Of a stretch of DNA of 64,000 bases, positions 8,227 to 17,388 are shown one piece after another (position 1 is the stretch's first letter; each line of letters opens with the position of its first letter). The DNA lies in assembly GCA_947458745.1 (NCBI GenBank), contig CANGYQ010000007.1, positions 141,339-205,338 on the forward strand, written 5' to 3'. The stretch is from Bryobacteraceae bacterium (GTDB lineage Bacteria; Acidobacteriota; Terriglobia; Bryobacterales; Bryobacteraceae). The translations under genes were made by a program, and so were the position numbers. The notes beneath the pieces are model-generated. The model was given only the letters and a program-made list of their open reading frames with translations. It did no database searches and had not been told where the DNA came from.

Positions 8227-9663
8227 ATGCAGGTGGTTTGGTTTAAGCGCGACCTTCGTATCAGCGATCACCGGCCGCTGTTTGAAGCAGCGCTTCGGGA
8301 CGGGCCGGTGGTGCCACTGTTCATCGTGGAGGAGGAGATCCTCCAGGCACCCGATTCCAGCGCCTTGCATTGGGATTTCCAGCGCGCGGCGCTGCACGAC
8401 CTTGACCGCCAATTGCGGGCACTGGGCGCACCCCTGATCATCCGGCAGGGCGAAGCCGTCGCGGTGCTGGAAGAGATTCGGCGTGACCATGGCATCGCGC
8501 ATCTATGGGCGCATGAGGAAACCGGGAACGGCATCACCTATGCCCGCGACCGGCGCGTGCGGCGTTGGGCCCGTGATTCAGGCGTGCCGTTTACCGAATT
8601 CCCGCAGAACGGAGTGGTTCGCCGCCTGAAGTCGCGCGACGGCTGGTCTCAGCTTTGGGAGAAGCGCATGGCGGAAGGCGTGACGCCCACACCCGTATAT
8701 CTACCGCCGCATGGGCTTGCGACTGTAGCGCTCGAGCCAGCCGCAGCCGCGCGGGCGACCCGCCGCGACGCACAGGAGACACTGGAATCGTTCCTCGCCG
8801 GGCGTGGCCTCCGATACACCCGCGAAATGTCTAGCCCGGTTTCGGCGGAGATGTCCTGTTCTCGGCTGAGCGAGTACCTGGCCTGGGGACTCTGCTCGAT
8901 GCGTGAGGTGGTGCAGCAGACGCGGCACCGGGCCGCCCGGTTGGCGTCCGAAGCCGCGCCGGAGGCGAAACTCTGGCGTCAATCTCTGCGCTCCTTTGAC
9001 GCGCGGCTCCACTGGCACTGCCATTTCATGCAAAAGCTGGAAGATGAGCCACGGATCGAGTTTGAGAATATGGTGCGCGCCTACGACGGCCTGCGGGAAG
9101 GCGAGTTTTGCCGCGAACGGTTCGAAGCTTGGAAGCAAGGCCGCACCGGCTTTCCGTTCATTGACGCCTGCATGCGCTACTTAGTCGCCAACGGCTGGAT
9201 CAATTTCCGGATGCGGGCCATGCTGGTCTCCTTCGCGTCGTACGATCTGTGGCTACACTGGCGTGAGCCGGCGCTGTATTTGGCGCAACTGTTTCGCGAC
9301 TACGAACCGGGCATCCACTACAGTCAGTTCCAGATGCAATCCGGGACCACCGGCATCAACACTCTGCGCATGTACAACCCGACCAAGCAGGGGATTGATC
9401 AAGATCCCGACGGTAGCTTCATCCGCCGCTGGGTTCCGGAGTTAGCGGGTGAACCGGAGGTACATCAACCGCGCCGTCCGACGGTCGATCACGTGGCGGC
9501 CGTCGCCTATGCTCGAAAGCGTTTGGGCGAAATCCGCCGCCTCGACTCCAGCCGCACCGAAGCCCGTAGTGTCGCCCAACGCCATGGCAGCCGGAAGCGA
9601 ACGCCGGGGAGGCGTCCCCGCACCACACCGCCCGCGGAGCAAGGCACGTTGTTCGGAGACTAA
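8227..9663 (+). CDS. Deoxyribodipyrimidine photolyase / cryptochrome family protein
   Basis: A 478-residue flavoprotein. The N-terminal Rossmann-like photolyase domain begins MQVVWFKRDLRISDHRPL. The C-terminal FAD-binding domain contains TGFPFIDACMRYLVANGWINFRMR, YEPGIHYSQFQMQ and MYNPTKQGIDQDPDG. Photolyases use light and reduced FAD to split pyrimidine dimers. The GTTGINTLR segment departs from the usual QWxAGxGxDAxPYFRIFNP, so this is a divergent subgroup that may not be a classic CPD photolyase. It is monocistronic, with 197 bases upstream. Confidence 0.9.
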   Translation: MQVVWFKRDLRISDHRPLFEAALRDGPVVPLFIVEEEILQAPDSSALHWDFQRAALHDLDRQLRALGAPLIIRQGEAVAVLEEIRRDHGIAHLWAHEETGNGITYARDRRVRRWARDSGVPFTEFPQNGVVRRLKSRDGWSQLWEKRMAEGVTPTPVYLPPHGLATVALEPAAAARATRRDAQETLESFLAGRGLRYTREMSSPVSAEMSCSRLSEYLAWGLCSMREVVQQTRHRAARLASEAAPEAKLWRQSLRSFDARLHWHCHFMQKLEDEPRIEFENMVRAYDGLREGEFCRERFEAWKQGRTGFPFIDACMRYLVANGWINFRMRAMLVSFASYDLWLHWREPALYLAQLFRDYEPGIHYSQFQMQSGTTGINTLRMYNPTKQGIDQDPDGSFIRRWVPELAGEPEVHQPRRPTVDHVAAVAYARKRLGEIRRLDSSRTEARSVAQRHGSRKRTPGRRPRTTPPAEQGTLFGD

Positions 9664-9755
9664 TGATCTCGCCACTGGTACGAGGCGAAGGTGCTTCGGG
9701 CGGGATTGTGCGCCTTGCTGAAGCCTCGCGCGAACTTCGCTACAATAAAAGCAAT

Positions 9756-9829
9756 TCCCCGATCGTCTAACGGTAGGACAGCGGCCTTTGGAGCCGTGAA
9801 TCGTGGTTCGAATCCATGTCGGGGAGCCA
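9756..9829 (+). tRNA. tRNA-Gln (TTG)
   Basis: A complete cloverleaf: acceptor TCCCCGA pairs with TCGGGGA (9819-9825), the D arm contains GGTAGGAC, and the anticodon loop CTTTGGA carries TTG at 9788-9790. The T arm is GGTTCGAATCC, and CCA is encoded at 9827-9829. A TACAAT box at 9741-9746 is a likely -10 element. Confidence 0.97.
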
Positions 9830-10156
9830 ACCGTTTTGCGCTCATAAAGAGCCGTTCAAGCGTGCGGTCCAGTTTGGGCCAATCTGCCTTGTACCCGCCA
9901 ACTCACGACAATCTGGCAAGAAGAGTCCTCCTTCCCGAGCGACTTTCACCACCCAGCGGCTCCAGGCGGCGAAGTAGAGGCCATCGCCACTTGCCGACTG
10001 ATAAGCGCGAAACTCGTCGCCGAACCGACACGAGCAAGGCCCCTGCGTCCCCCCCAGAGCGTCAGTTCCATCCAGTCGACGCGGGATCGCAGCGGACGCA
10101 GGATCCCGCGCGGGCTGGCGGCGGAATTAAGCTATCTGTAAGAGTGAACTTCTAAG
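9830..10156. other. Non-coding stretch after tRNA-Gln
   Basis: These 327 bases contain no convincing gene. Open frames crossing it have no family match, no ribosome site and cross the tRNA. I see no tRNA, terminator hairpin with a T-tract or repeat. The last bases presumably hold the promoter and leader of the oxidoreductase at 10157. Confidence 0.5.
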
Positions 10157-11983
10157 ATGCGCTTGCTTGTCCGCTTCCTGCTTGTTGCGCTGCCGGCCTT
10201 CGCCGCCGATTACGATATTGCCGTCTATGGTTCGACGCCAGCCGGCATCGCCAGCGCCGTGGTGGCGGCGCGCCAAGGCCACCGCGTCGCCCTGCTGGAA
10301 CCAACCAGCCACTTTGGCGGACTCCTCACCGGCGGTCTCTCCAATACCGACTTCCGCACGCTGGAGGCAGTGACAGGCTTCTATCGCGAATACATGGATC
10401 GCGTCCACGCCGACTACATCCAGCGCTACGGCCAGGATTCCAAACAGGCCGAAGAGTGCTTCTTTGGTGCGCACGCCGAACCACATGTGTCGGACCGCGT
10501 ATTGCGCGCCATGATGGCGGAGCAGCCGAAGTTGCAATTGCTGATGCGCCATCGCTTGGAAGCCGCAACGCGCAACGGAGACACGATCACAGCGGCCCGC
10601 TTCCGCTCACCCGCCGGAGGGGTCACCCTCAACGCTCGCGTCTGGATCGACGCCACCTATGAGGGCGACCTGGCGGCGGCGGCCAAAGCGCCGTATCGAA
10701 TTGGGCGCGAATCCACACGTGAGTATGGCGAGCGTTTCGCCGGCGTTCTCTTCTTCGATCAAGGCCGCATCCTGCCGGGTTCCACCGGCGAAGCCGACCA
10801 GAATGAGCAATGCGCCAACTTCCGCATCATCATGACCAACCGGCCCTCCAACCGGATTGCGGCACCGCGCCCACCCGGCTATGACCGCGCCGAGTTTGCG
10901 CGTTTCCTGCCGATGCTGCGCAGCGGACGAATCAAGGAGGTCTACACCACCGACCACTCCGGCATCCTTCGCCTGACGCACATCCCAAATGGCAAAAGCG
11001 ACATGAACGACATCAAGCAGGCTCCGATCCGGCTGTCGCTGCCAGGCGAGAACAACGGCTGGTCGGATGGCGACGAGGCGACACGCCAACGGATCTACGA
11101 CCGCCATGTCGCACACAACATCGGGCTGCTCTACTTCCTGCAGAACGATCCCGAAGTGCCGCAACCCATCCGCGACAAGGCCAATGAGTGGGGCTTGGCC
11201 AAGGATGAGTTCGTGTCCAATGGGCATCTCCCGCCAGCGCTGTACGTGCGCGAAGGCCGCCGCATTCTGGGCGACTACGTCTTCACCGAGCACGACACGA
11301 TGCCCGCGTCACGCAGCGTCCGCGCGCAGGTCCGGGCCGATGCCATTGCCATGGGAGATTACTCGCTCAACTCCCACGGGCATCAGCCTGCCGGGCCCCT
11401 GTACCCCACGCTGTTTGAGGGCGATTTCGGCTTCTCCACCACGCCGTTCATGATTCCCTACGGAGTAATGTTGCCCCGCGGAATCTCGAACCTGCTGGTG
11501 CCCGTCGCGATGTCGGCGTCACACGTCGGCTACTCCGCGTTGCGCCTGGAACCCACGTGGGCCGCGTTGGGCCACGCGGCCGGCCTCGCGGCGCACTTGG
11601 CCTTCAACACTGGCGGCAAGACGCGGGCAGTCGATTTGCCCGCGTTGCAGCGGCTGTTGCACCAGCAGAAACAGGCAACAATCTATACGTCGGATATTCC
11701 ACGCGAGTCGCCCTATTTTCCGGCAGTGCAGTGGGCTGGCCTGCGCGGCCTGCTCAGCGACGTGGTGGATTACCAGACAGCCGTGCTGACGCCGCTGAAG
11801 TTCCGCTATGGCACCCAGTATTCCTTCGCCCATCCCTTGCACGCGGTGGAGCCGGAAAAGACCCTGGACCCGGGTCTGCTCGCGAAGTGGCGCCAGCGCC
11901 TGCCGAACTGCGCCGCGGGTGTAAACGCGTCCACGCGCGGCGAGTATCTCCAAAAGGCGTGGCGGGCCTGCGCGCCAAACTGA
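10157..11983 (+). CDS. Secreted FAD-dependent oxidoreductase
   Basis: A 608-residue protein with a cleavable signal peptide (MRLLVRFLLVALPAFA). The mature start DYDIAVYGSTPAGIASAVVAARQGHRVALLEP is a dinucleotide-binding Rossmann fold, followed by FGGLLTGGLSNTDF. VWIDATYEGDLAAAAKAPYRIGRES and the C-terminal LEPTWAALGHAAGLAAHLA fit the FAD_oxidored group (PF12831). Such exported proteins are common in acidobacteria and planctomycetes, often near polymer-degrading genes, but substrates are largely unknown. The gene stands alone between tRNA-Gln and the peptidase. Confidence 0.88.
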   Translation: MRLLVRFLLVALPAFAADYDIAVYGSTPAGIASAVVAARQGHRVALLEPTSHFGGLLTGGLSNTDFRTLEAVTGFYREYMDRVHADYIQRYGQDSKQAEECFFGAHAEPHVSDRVLRAMMAEQPKLQLLMRHRLEAATRNGDTITAARFRSPAGGVTLNARVWIDATYEGDLAAAAKAPYRIGRESTREYGERFAGVLFFDQGRILPGSTGEADQNEQCANFRIIMTNRPSNRIAAPRPPGYDRAEFARFLPMLRSGRIKEVYTTDHSGILRLTHIPNGKSDMNDIKQAPIRLSLPGENNGWSDGDEATRQRIYDRHVAHNIGLLYFLQNDPEVPQPIRDKANEWGLAKDEFVSNGHLPPALYVREGRRILGDYVFTEHDTMPASRSVRAQVRADAIAMGDYSLNSHGHQPAGPLYPTLFEGDFGFSTTPFMIPYGVMLPRGISNLLVPVAMSASHVGYSALRLEPTWAALGHAAGLAAHLAFNTGGKTRAVDLPALQRLLHQQKQATIYTSDIPRESPYFPAVQWAGLRGLLSDVVDYQTAVLTPLKFRYGTQYSFAHPLHAVEPEKTLDPGLLAKWRQRLPNCAAGVNASTRGEYLQKAWRACAPN

Positions 11984-12109
11984 TTCCGGGTCACGCGGTC
12001 TTGATGCCGCCGTCCTCCACCCCGATGCCGGGGAAGTGCGTTCCTGGGCGTAGTCCGCGGTGGCCACGCTCGATGGACGCTCTCGTTCAATGGACGCTAT
12101 CATGCCTCC

Positions 12110-14380
12110 ATGTTCCGGCGTACCTCTCTCGCAGTAGCCATTATCTTTCTCGGCACGTTCCCATACCTGCTGGCCGGCTCGGAGGAGTTGAATCAGCGCC
12201 TGAAACGGATCTACGATTCGCCCGCATTTAGAGCCAAGCGATTTGGCCCTGCCCGCTGGATCAAGGGCGGTGCAGCCTTCACCACTCTGGAGACGGCTCC
12301 GGGCAGCGAAGGCGGGCACGATATTGTCGAATACGACACAGCTACCGGCAAACGGTCCATCCTGGTCTCCCACCAACAATTGATACCGTCCAAGGCCGCC
12401 AAGCCCCTCACGGTGGATGATTACCACTGGAGCACGGACGCCAAGCGGCTGCTGATCTACACGGAGTCCCGCAAGGTGTGGCGGACGAATTCGCGCGGCG
12501 ACTACTGGGTGCTGGACCGCACGGCCGGCACGCTGAAGAAACTGGGCGGCGATGCGACCGCGTCATCGTTGAGCTTCGCCAAGTTCTCGCCCGACGGCAC
12601 CCGCGCCGCCTATGTCCGCGCGAACAACCTCTACGTGGAAGACCTGGCCAGCGGAACCATCCGGGCACTGACCACTGATGGGTCCACCGCCCTGGTCAAC
12701 GGCGCTTCCGATTGGGTGTATGAGGAAGAGCTGAACGTCCGCGACGGCTTCCGCTGGGCCCCGGATGGCCAAAGCCTGGCCTTCTGGCAGTTCGACGTCA
12801 CCGGCGTAGAGCAGTTCGCGCTGATTGATAACACCAGCGCTTTGTATCCCAAGATCACCAACATTCCTTACCCCAAGACGGGCACGAAGAATTCTGCCGT
12901 TCGCGTCGGCGTGATTGGCGTGGGGGGCGGTGAGCCACGCTGGATGCAGATTCCGGGCGATCCGCGCGAGCATTACATCTTCCGCGTGGAGTGGCTGGAA
13001 CGCGAACCGGCCCTGGCCATCGGCCAGTTGAACCGGCTACAGAATAAGGCGACCGTCTTCCTGGCCGACCCGCGCACGGGCGTAGCCAAGACGATATTTC
13101 AGGATCAGGACGCCGCCTGGGTGGACGTGCACCATCGCGGCAATGAACTGGATGGCTTCGACTGGCTGAATCAAGGCAAGAACCTTCTCTGGCTGAGCGA
13201 GCGCGATGGCTGGAGCCATGCCTACTCCGTGCCGCGTGACGGCGGAGCGCCCGTGCTGGTGACACCCGGCGCGGGCGATGTGTTATCACTGCAGGCCGTG
13301 GACCCGGAGAGCAAATGGATTTACTACACGGCATCACCTGGGAACGCCACGCAGCGCTATCTTTACCGCTCTGCCATCGACCGGCCCGGGCCGGCGGTGC
13401 GTCTTAGCCCAGCGGATCAACCGGGGACGCATCTCTACAACATCTCGCCCAACGGCCAATGGGCGTTTCATACCTATTCCCGGTTTGATCAACCGCCGGT
13501 GATCGACTTGGTGAGCTTGCCCGATCACAAGTCAGATCGGGTGCTGGAAGACAACGCCCTGTTGCGTGCCAACACCGCGGCCTCACTGGACCCTCCGGCT
13601 GAGTTTCTGCAACTGAAGCTGGGCAATGGCACCACGCTCGATGGTTGGCTGCTGAAGCCGCGCACGTTTGACCCGGCGAAGAAGTATCCGCTGATCGTAT
13701 ACGTGTACGGCGAACCGGCCAGCGTAACAGTGGTGGATTCTTGGGCCGGCACTTCGGGCCTGTTTCATCGTGCCCTGGCCGAAGATGGGTACTTGGTGGC
13801 GAGCTTCGACAATCGCGGCACCCCCGCACCCAAGGGCCGCGCGTGGCGCAAGGTGATCTACGGGGCCGTCGGAGTACTGTCCGCACAGGAGCAAGCGGAG
13901 GCCGTGACGGCGCTGGCGCGCATGCGGCCTTACGTGGATGTTTCCCGCGTGGGGGTCTGGGGCTGGAGCGGAGGCGGCTCCAACACGCTGAACCTGATGT
14001 TCCGCTCACCGGACCTGTTCCGGGTGGGTGTCTCGGTGGCACCGGTGCCGGATCAGCGGCTCTACGACACGATCTATCAGGAGCGGTACATGGGCTTGCC
14101 GTCCACCAATGAAGATGGCTATCGCAGTGGTTCGCCGATCAACTTCGCCGAGGGCCTGCGCGGCAAACTGCTGATCGTCCATGGCTCCGGCGATGACAAC
14201 GTCCACTATCAGGGCACGGAGAAGCTGGTGAATCGCCTGATCGAACTGGGCAAGCCATTCGATTCGATGGCCTATCCCAACCGCACGCACTCCATCTCGG
14301 AAGGCCGTGGCACGACGCTTCACATCTACAGCTTGATCGCCCGCTACCTGACGGACCATTTGCCCGCGGGCGCAAGGTAA
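12110..14380 (+). CDS. Dipeptidyl peptidase IV-like S9 family peptidase
   Basis: A 756-residue exported serine peptidase. A hydrophobic signal (LAVAIIFLGTFPYLLAGS) is followed by a DPPIV N-terminal beta-propeller (roughly residues 80-470; KFSPDGTRAAYVRANNLYVEDL) and an alpha/beta hydrolase domain. The nucleophile lies in GWSGGG near residue 619, the Asp in GSGDDNVH near 693 and the His in NRTHSI near 726. The double Glu of the propeller (YEEELNVRDGFRW) that anchors the substrate N-terminus in DPP4 is present. It should release X-Pro or X-Ala dipeptides in the periplasm. Confidence 0.93.
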   Translation: MFRRTSLAVAIIFLGTFPYLLAGSEELNQRLKRIYDSPAFRAKRFGPARWIKGGAAFTTLETAPGSEGGHDIVEYDTATGKRSILVSHQQLIPSKAAKPLTVDDYHWSTDAKRLLIYTESRKVWRTNSRGDYWVLDRTAGTLKKLGGDATASSLSFAKFSPDGTRAAYVRANNLYVEDLASGTIRALTTDGSTALVNGASDWVYEEELNVRDGFRWAPDGQSLAFWQFDVTGVEQFALIDNTSALYPKITNIPYPKTGTKNSAVRVGVIGVGGGEPRWMQIPGDPREHYIFRVEWLEREPALAIGQLNRLQNKATVFLADPRTGVAKTIFQDQDAAWVDVHHRGNELDGFDWLNQGKNLLWLSERDGWSHAYSVPRDGGAPVLVTPGAGDVLSLQAVDPESKWIYYTASPGNATQRYLYRSAIDRPGPAVRLSPADQPGTHLYNISPNGQWAFHTYSRFDQPPVIDLVSLPDHKSDRVLEDNALLRANTAASLDPPAEFLQLKLGNGTTLDGWLLKPRTFDPAKKYPLIVYVYGEPASVTVVDSWAGTSGLFHRALAEDGYLVASFDNRGTPAPKGRAWRKVIYGAVGVLSAQEQAEAVTALARMRPYVDVSRVGVWGWSGGGSNTLNLMFRSPDLFRVGVSVAPVPDQRLYDTIYQERYMGLPSTNEDGYRSGSPINFAEGLRGKLLIVHGSGDDNVHYQGTEKLVNRLIELGKPFDSMAYPNRTHSISEGRGTTLHIYSLIARYLTDHLPAGAR

Positions 14381-14494
14381 CAGGATTTCCAGTCACGAAG
14401 GAGTTGAGCAGAAAGGCCTGCCTTTCCAATCAGGAGCCCACCATCCGCGCGCAGCAGCCGCAACGGGTGCCCCAACGTGGAGCGCAAAACTGGC

Positions 14495-16345
14495 ATGCTG
14501 GAGCGAATGCGAAATTGTTTGCTAGCCACCATGGTTTGCTGCTCGGCGTGGGCGCAGTCGCCGGACCCCCGCCATATCGTCCAGGGGTCCATCATCCCGG
14601 ATGAGGTGTATGCCGACCAGCCCTATGTCGTCAAGACCAATGATGGTGCCTGGCTCTGCGTGATCACCACCGGCGTCGGCGTGGAAGGCGCCGGTGGGCA
14701 GCATGTCATCAGCCTCCGCAGCGTGGACCGCGGGCAGACCTGGGAAAAGCCGGTGGACGTCGAGCCCGCCAAAGGCCCGGAGGCCTCGTACGCCGTGGTG
14801 CTGAAGGTGCCTTCCGGCCGCGTATATGTCTTCTATAACCACAACACCGACAATGTCCGCTCAGTCATCGCGGACAAACCGGCTTACAAGGATGGACTGA
14901 ACCGGCGGGTCGATAGCTTGGGCCACTTTGTCTATAAATACTCCGACGACCACGGCCGCACTTGGTCCGCCCAACGCTACGAGATTCCGCAGCGTGATTT
15001 TGCGATTGACCGCCAGAACCCGTATCAGGGCAAGCTGAAGTTCTTCTGGACCGTCGGCAAAGCATTTGCCCACCAGGGCGCAGGCTACGTCCCGCTGCAC
15101 AAAGTCGGCGGCTTCGGCGAGGGCTTCTTTACTTCCAGTGAAGGCGTGCTGCTGCGCAGCGCGAACATCCTCACGGAGCGCGACCCAGCAAAGATCCGGT
15201 GGGAAACGCTGCCCAAAGGCGACATCGGCATCCGCGCGCCCTCGGGCGGTGGACCGATCGCCGAAGAGCAGTCTTTTTCGATCTTGAGCGATGGCTCCAT
15301 CTTTTGCGTCTTCCGGACCATCGATGGCCACGCAGCCTATACCTACAGCCGCGACGGCGGACACACCTGGGAACCGTCTCAATACATGCGCTACGCCAAT
15401 GGCCGCTTGATGAAGCATCCGCGAGCCGCCAACTTTGCCTGGCGCTGCGAGAACGGCAAGTTCCTGTACTGGTTCCACAACCACGGCGGACGCTTCATCC
15501 GGGAGCATCCCAACCGCCGCACCATCGCCTACGAAGAGCGCAATCCGGTGTGGCTGGTGGGCGGCGTGGAAGCGGACTCGCCGCGCGGCAAGGTGGTCCG
15601 CTGGTCGCAGCCGGAGATTGCCCTGTACGATGACGACCCCATCGTCCGCATGTCCTACCCCGACCTGATCGAGGATGGCGGCAAGTACTACCTCACCGAA
15701 ACCCAGAAAGATGTGGCGCGTGTCCATGAGCTCGACCCAGCACTGTTGCAAGGGCTCTGGAGTCAGTTGGAGGGCGGCGGAACGGTGGCCCGCGCGGGGC
15801 TCCAACTGGATCTTTCCGGCACCATCCCCGGTTCGGTGAGGGCACCAGGGGTGCCCCTGTTCTACCGCCGCTCCCAGCGGGCTGATCATGGGAAAGAAGA
15901 TCTCCGAACCGGCTTTGCGCTGGACGTGTGGGCGCAGTTGGCTTCCGCCGCGCCGGGGCAAGTCCTGCTGGACAACCGGACGGCGGATGGCAAGGGCTTT
16001 GCGCTGGTCACTGCGGTCGGGGACGCGTTTGAGCTGATTCTGAACGATGGCCGCAGCGAGAGCCGCTGGGCGTCGGACCCCGGCACCATCCGCCCGGGCA
16101 CAACCCAGCATGTCGCCGTGGTAGTGGACGGCGGGCCCAAGGTAATCACCTTTATCACCGATGGCGTCTTGAATGATGGCGGTGAAGCGCGCCAGTTTGG
16201 CTGGGGCCGCTTCAGCCCCACCATCCGTTCGGCCCAGGGCTCACCGGATCTGTTGATCAACAATCAGGCAGTCAAGCGGCTCAGGATCTACGATCGCATC
16301 CTGCGCACCTCCGAAGCACTGGCCGCATTCCGGGCGGGCTTGTAG
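14495..16345 (+). CDS. Exported sialidase/BNR-repeat protein with C-terminal LamG-like domain
   Basis: About 616 residues with a short signal peptide ending near CCSAWAQ. Start choice is uncertain: ATG 14495 or ATG 14507. Asp-box motifs mark a six-bladed propeller: SVDRGQTWEK, SDDHGRTWSA and SRDGGHTWEP. The C-terminal 150 residues (LDVWAQLASAAPGQVLLDNRT to RIYDRILRTSEALAAF) look like a concanavalin/LamG-type fold. The family includes sialidases and polysaccharide lyases (BNR_4). Catalytic residues of true sialidases cannot be confirmed by eye. Confidence 0.8.
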   Translation: MLERMRNCLLATMVCCSAWAQSPDPRHIVQGSIIPDEVYADQPYVVKTNDGAWLCVITTGVGVEGAGGQHVISLRSVDRGQTWEKPVDVEPAKGPEASYAVVLKVPSGRVYVFYNHNTDNVRSVIADKPAYKDGLNRRVDSLGHFVYKYSDDHGRTWSAQRYEIPQRDFAIDRQNPYQGKLKFFWTVGKAFAHQGAGYVPLHKVGGFGEGFFTSSEGVLLRSANILTERDPAKIRWETLPKGDIGIRAPSGGGPIAEEQSFSILSDGSIFCVFRTIDGHAAYTYSRDGGHTWEPSQYMRYANGRLMKHPRAANFAWRCENGKFLYWFHNHGGRFIREHPNRRTIAYEERNPVWLVGGVEADSPRGKVVRWSQPEIALYDDDPIVRMSYPDLIEDGGKYYLTETQKDVARVHELDPALLQGLWSQLEGGGTVARAGLQLDLSGTIPGSVRAPGVPLFYRRSQRADHGKEDLRTGFALDVWAQLASAAPGQVLLDNRTADGKGFALVTAVGDAFELILNDGRSESRWASDPGTIRPGTTQHVAVVVDGGPKVITFITDGVLNDGGEARQFGWGRFSPTIRSAQGSPDLLINNQAVKRLRIYDRILRTSEALAAFRAGL

Positions 16346-16446
16346 CGACAGGTCGGAGAAGCGGTGCCATCGGGCGAGCTTGGGGTCTCGCCACCGTCTG
16401 GCGGATAGGTTGCCCCCTGATGCCCACTCTATGCCAACCTGAACAC

Positions 16447-17352
16447 ATGTCCATCCGCCCGGTGAAGCGTCTTGAGCAGTCGAAGCCCACACTAGAAGGA
16501 GCAGGCGTGCATTTGCGGCGCGCCTTCGGTTTCGGCGATACGGCGGAGACCGACCCGTTCCTTCTGTTCGACGACTTCCGCAATGACCATCCCGCCCAGT
16601 ACCGCGCCGGGTTCCCCTGGCACCCGCATCGCGGCATCGAGACGATCACCTACGTGCTGGCGGGCACCGTCGAACACAGTGACAGCCTGGGCAACCAAGG
16701 GGCCATTGGCGCGGGCGACGTCCAGTGGATGACCGCCGGCAGTGGCATCATCCACCAGGAGATCCCGCAAGGTGACCCGGCGGGCCGCATGCATGGCTTC
16801 CAGCTGTGGGCCAATCTCCCGGCGGACCAGAAGATGTCCGCCCCGCGCTACCAGGAGGTTGCCTCCGGCCACATCCCGGAAGTGATCGAAGATGACGGTA
16901 CGCGCGTCCGGGTGGTGTGTGGCGATTTCTGGGGCGTGAAGGGTCCCGTGGAAGGGGTGGCGGCCGAGCCGATCTATCTCGACGTCACCATCCCTGCGGG
17001 CAAGCGGCGGCGGCTGCCGGTGGAAACAACGCGCCACGCCTTCGCCTATGTGTTCGACGGCACGGGCAAGTTCGCCGATGCCTCTGATCCTCAACCCGTA
17101 ATGACGGAACTGGTCCCCGGCGAGGAACCGCTGAGTCTATTGGCCGAGAACCGGTCCCTGGTGCTGTTTGGCCGTGGCGACGAGGTAGTGGTGGAGGCCG
17201 GTGAGCAGGGCGTGCGCTTCCTGCTGGTCTCCGGCAAGCCGTTGGGTCAGCCGGTGGCGTGGCGCGGACCGATTGTGATGAACACGCAGGAAGAGCTGCG
17301 GCAAGCCTTTGCGGAGTTGCAGCAGGGCACGTTTTTGAAATCTGCTCACTAG
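16447..17352 (+). CDS. Pirin family protein
   Basis: A 301-residue bicupin starting MSIRPVKRLEQ. The N-terminal cupin has the metal-binding pattern HPHRGIETITYVLAGTVEHSDSLG with SGIIHQE further on, giving the His-His-His-Glu set. The C-terminal cupin follows (YVFDGTGKFAD, LVLFGRGDEVVVEA). Pirins such as E. coli YhhW have quercetin 2,3-dioxygenase activity in vitro; the physiological role is usually unclear. The gene ends 36 bases from the convergent DUF3857 gene. Confidence 0.92.
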   Translation: MSIRPVKRLEQSKPTLEGAGVHLRRAFGFGDTAETDPFLLFDDFRNDHPAQYRAGFPWHPHRGIETITYVLAGTVEHSDSLGNQGAIGAGDVQWMTAGSGIIHQEIPQGDPAGRMHGFQLWANLPADQKMSAPRYQEVASGHIPEVIEDDGTRVRVVCGDFWGVKGPVEGVAAEPIYLDVTIPAGKRRRLPVETTRHAFAYVFDGTGKFADASDPQPVMTELVPGEEPLSLLAENRSLVLFGRGDEVVVEAGEQGVRFLLVSGKPLGQPVAWRGPIVMNTQEELRQAFAELQQGTFLKSAH

Positions 17353-17388
17353 CAAGTCCTGGAGGCTCCGGTAACAGCAAGTTAGCGG

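Noticed and set aside
9691..10155. A gene across tRNA-Gln and the following gap
   Set aside because: It reads through the tRNA, has no ribosome site and no recognisable domain.
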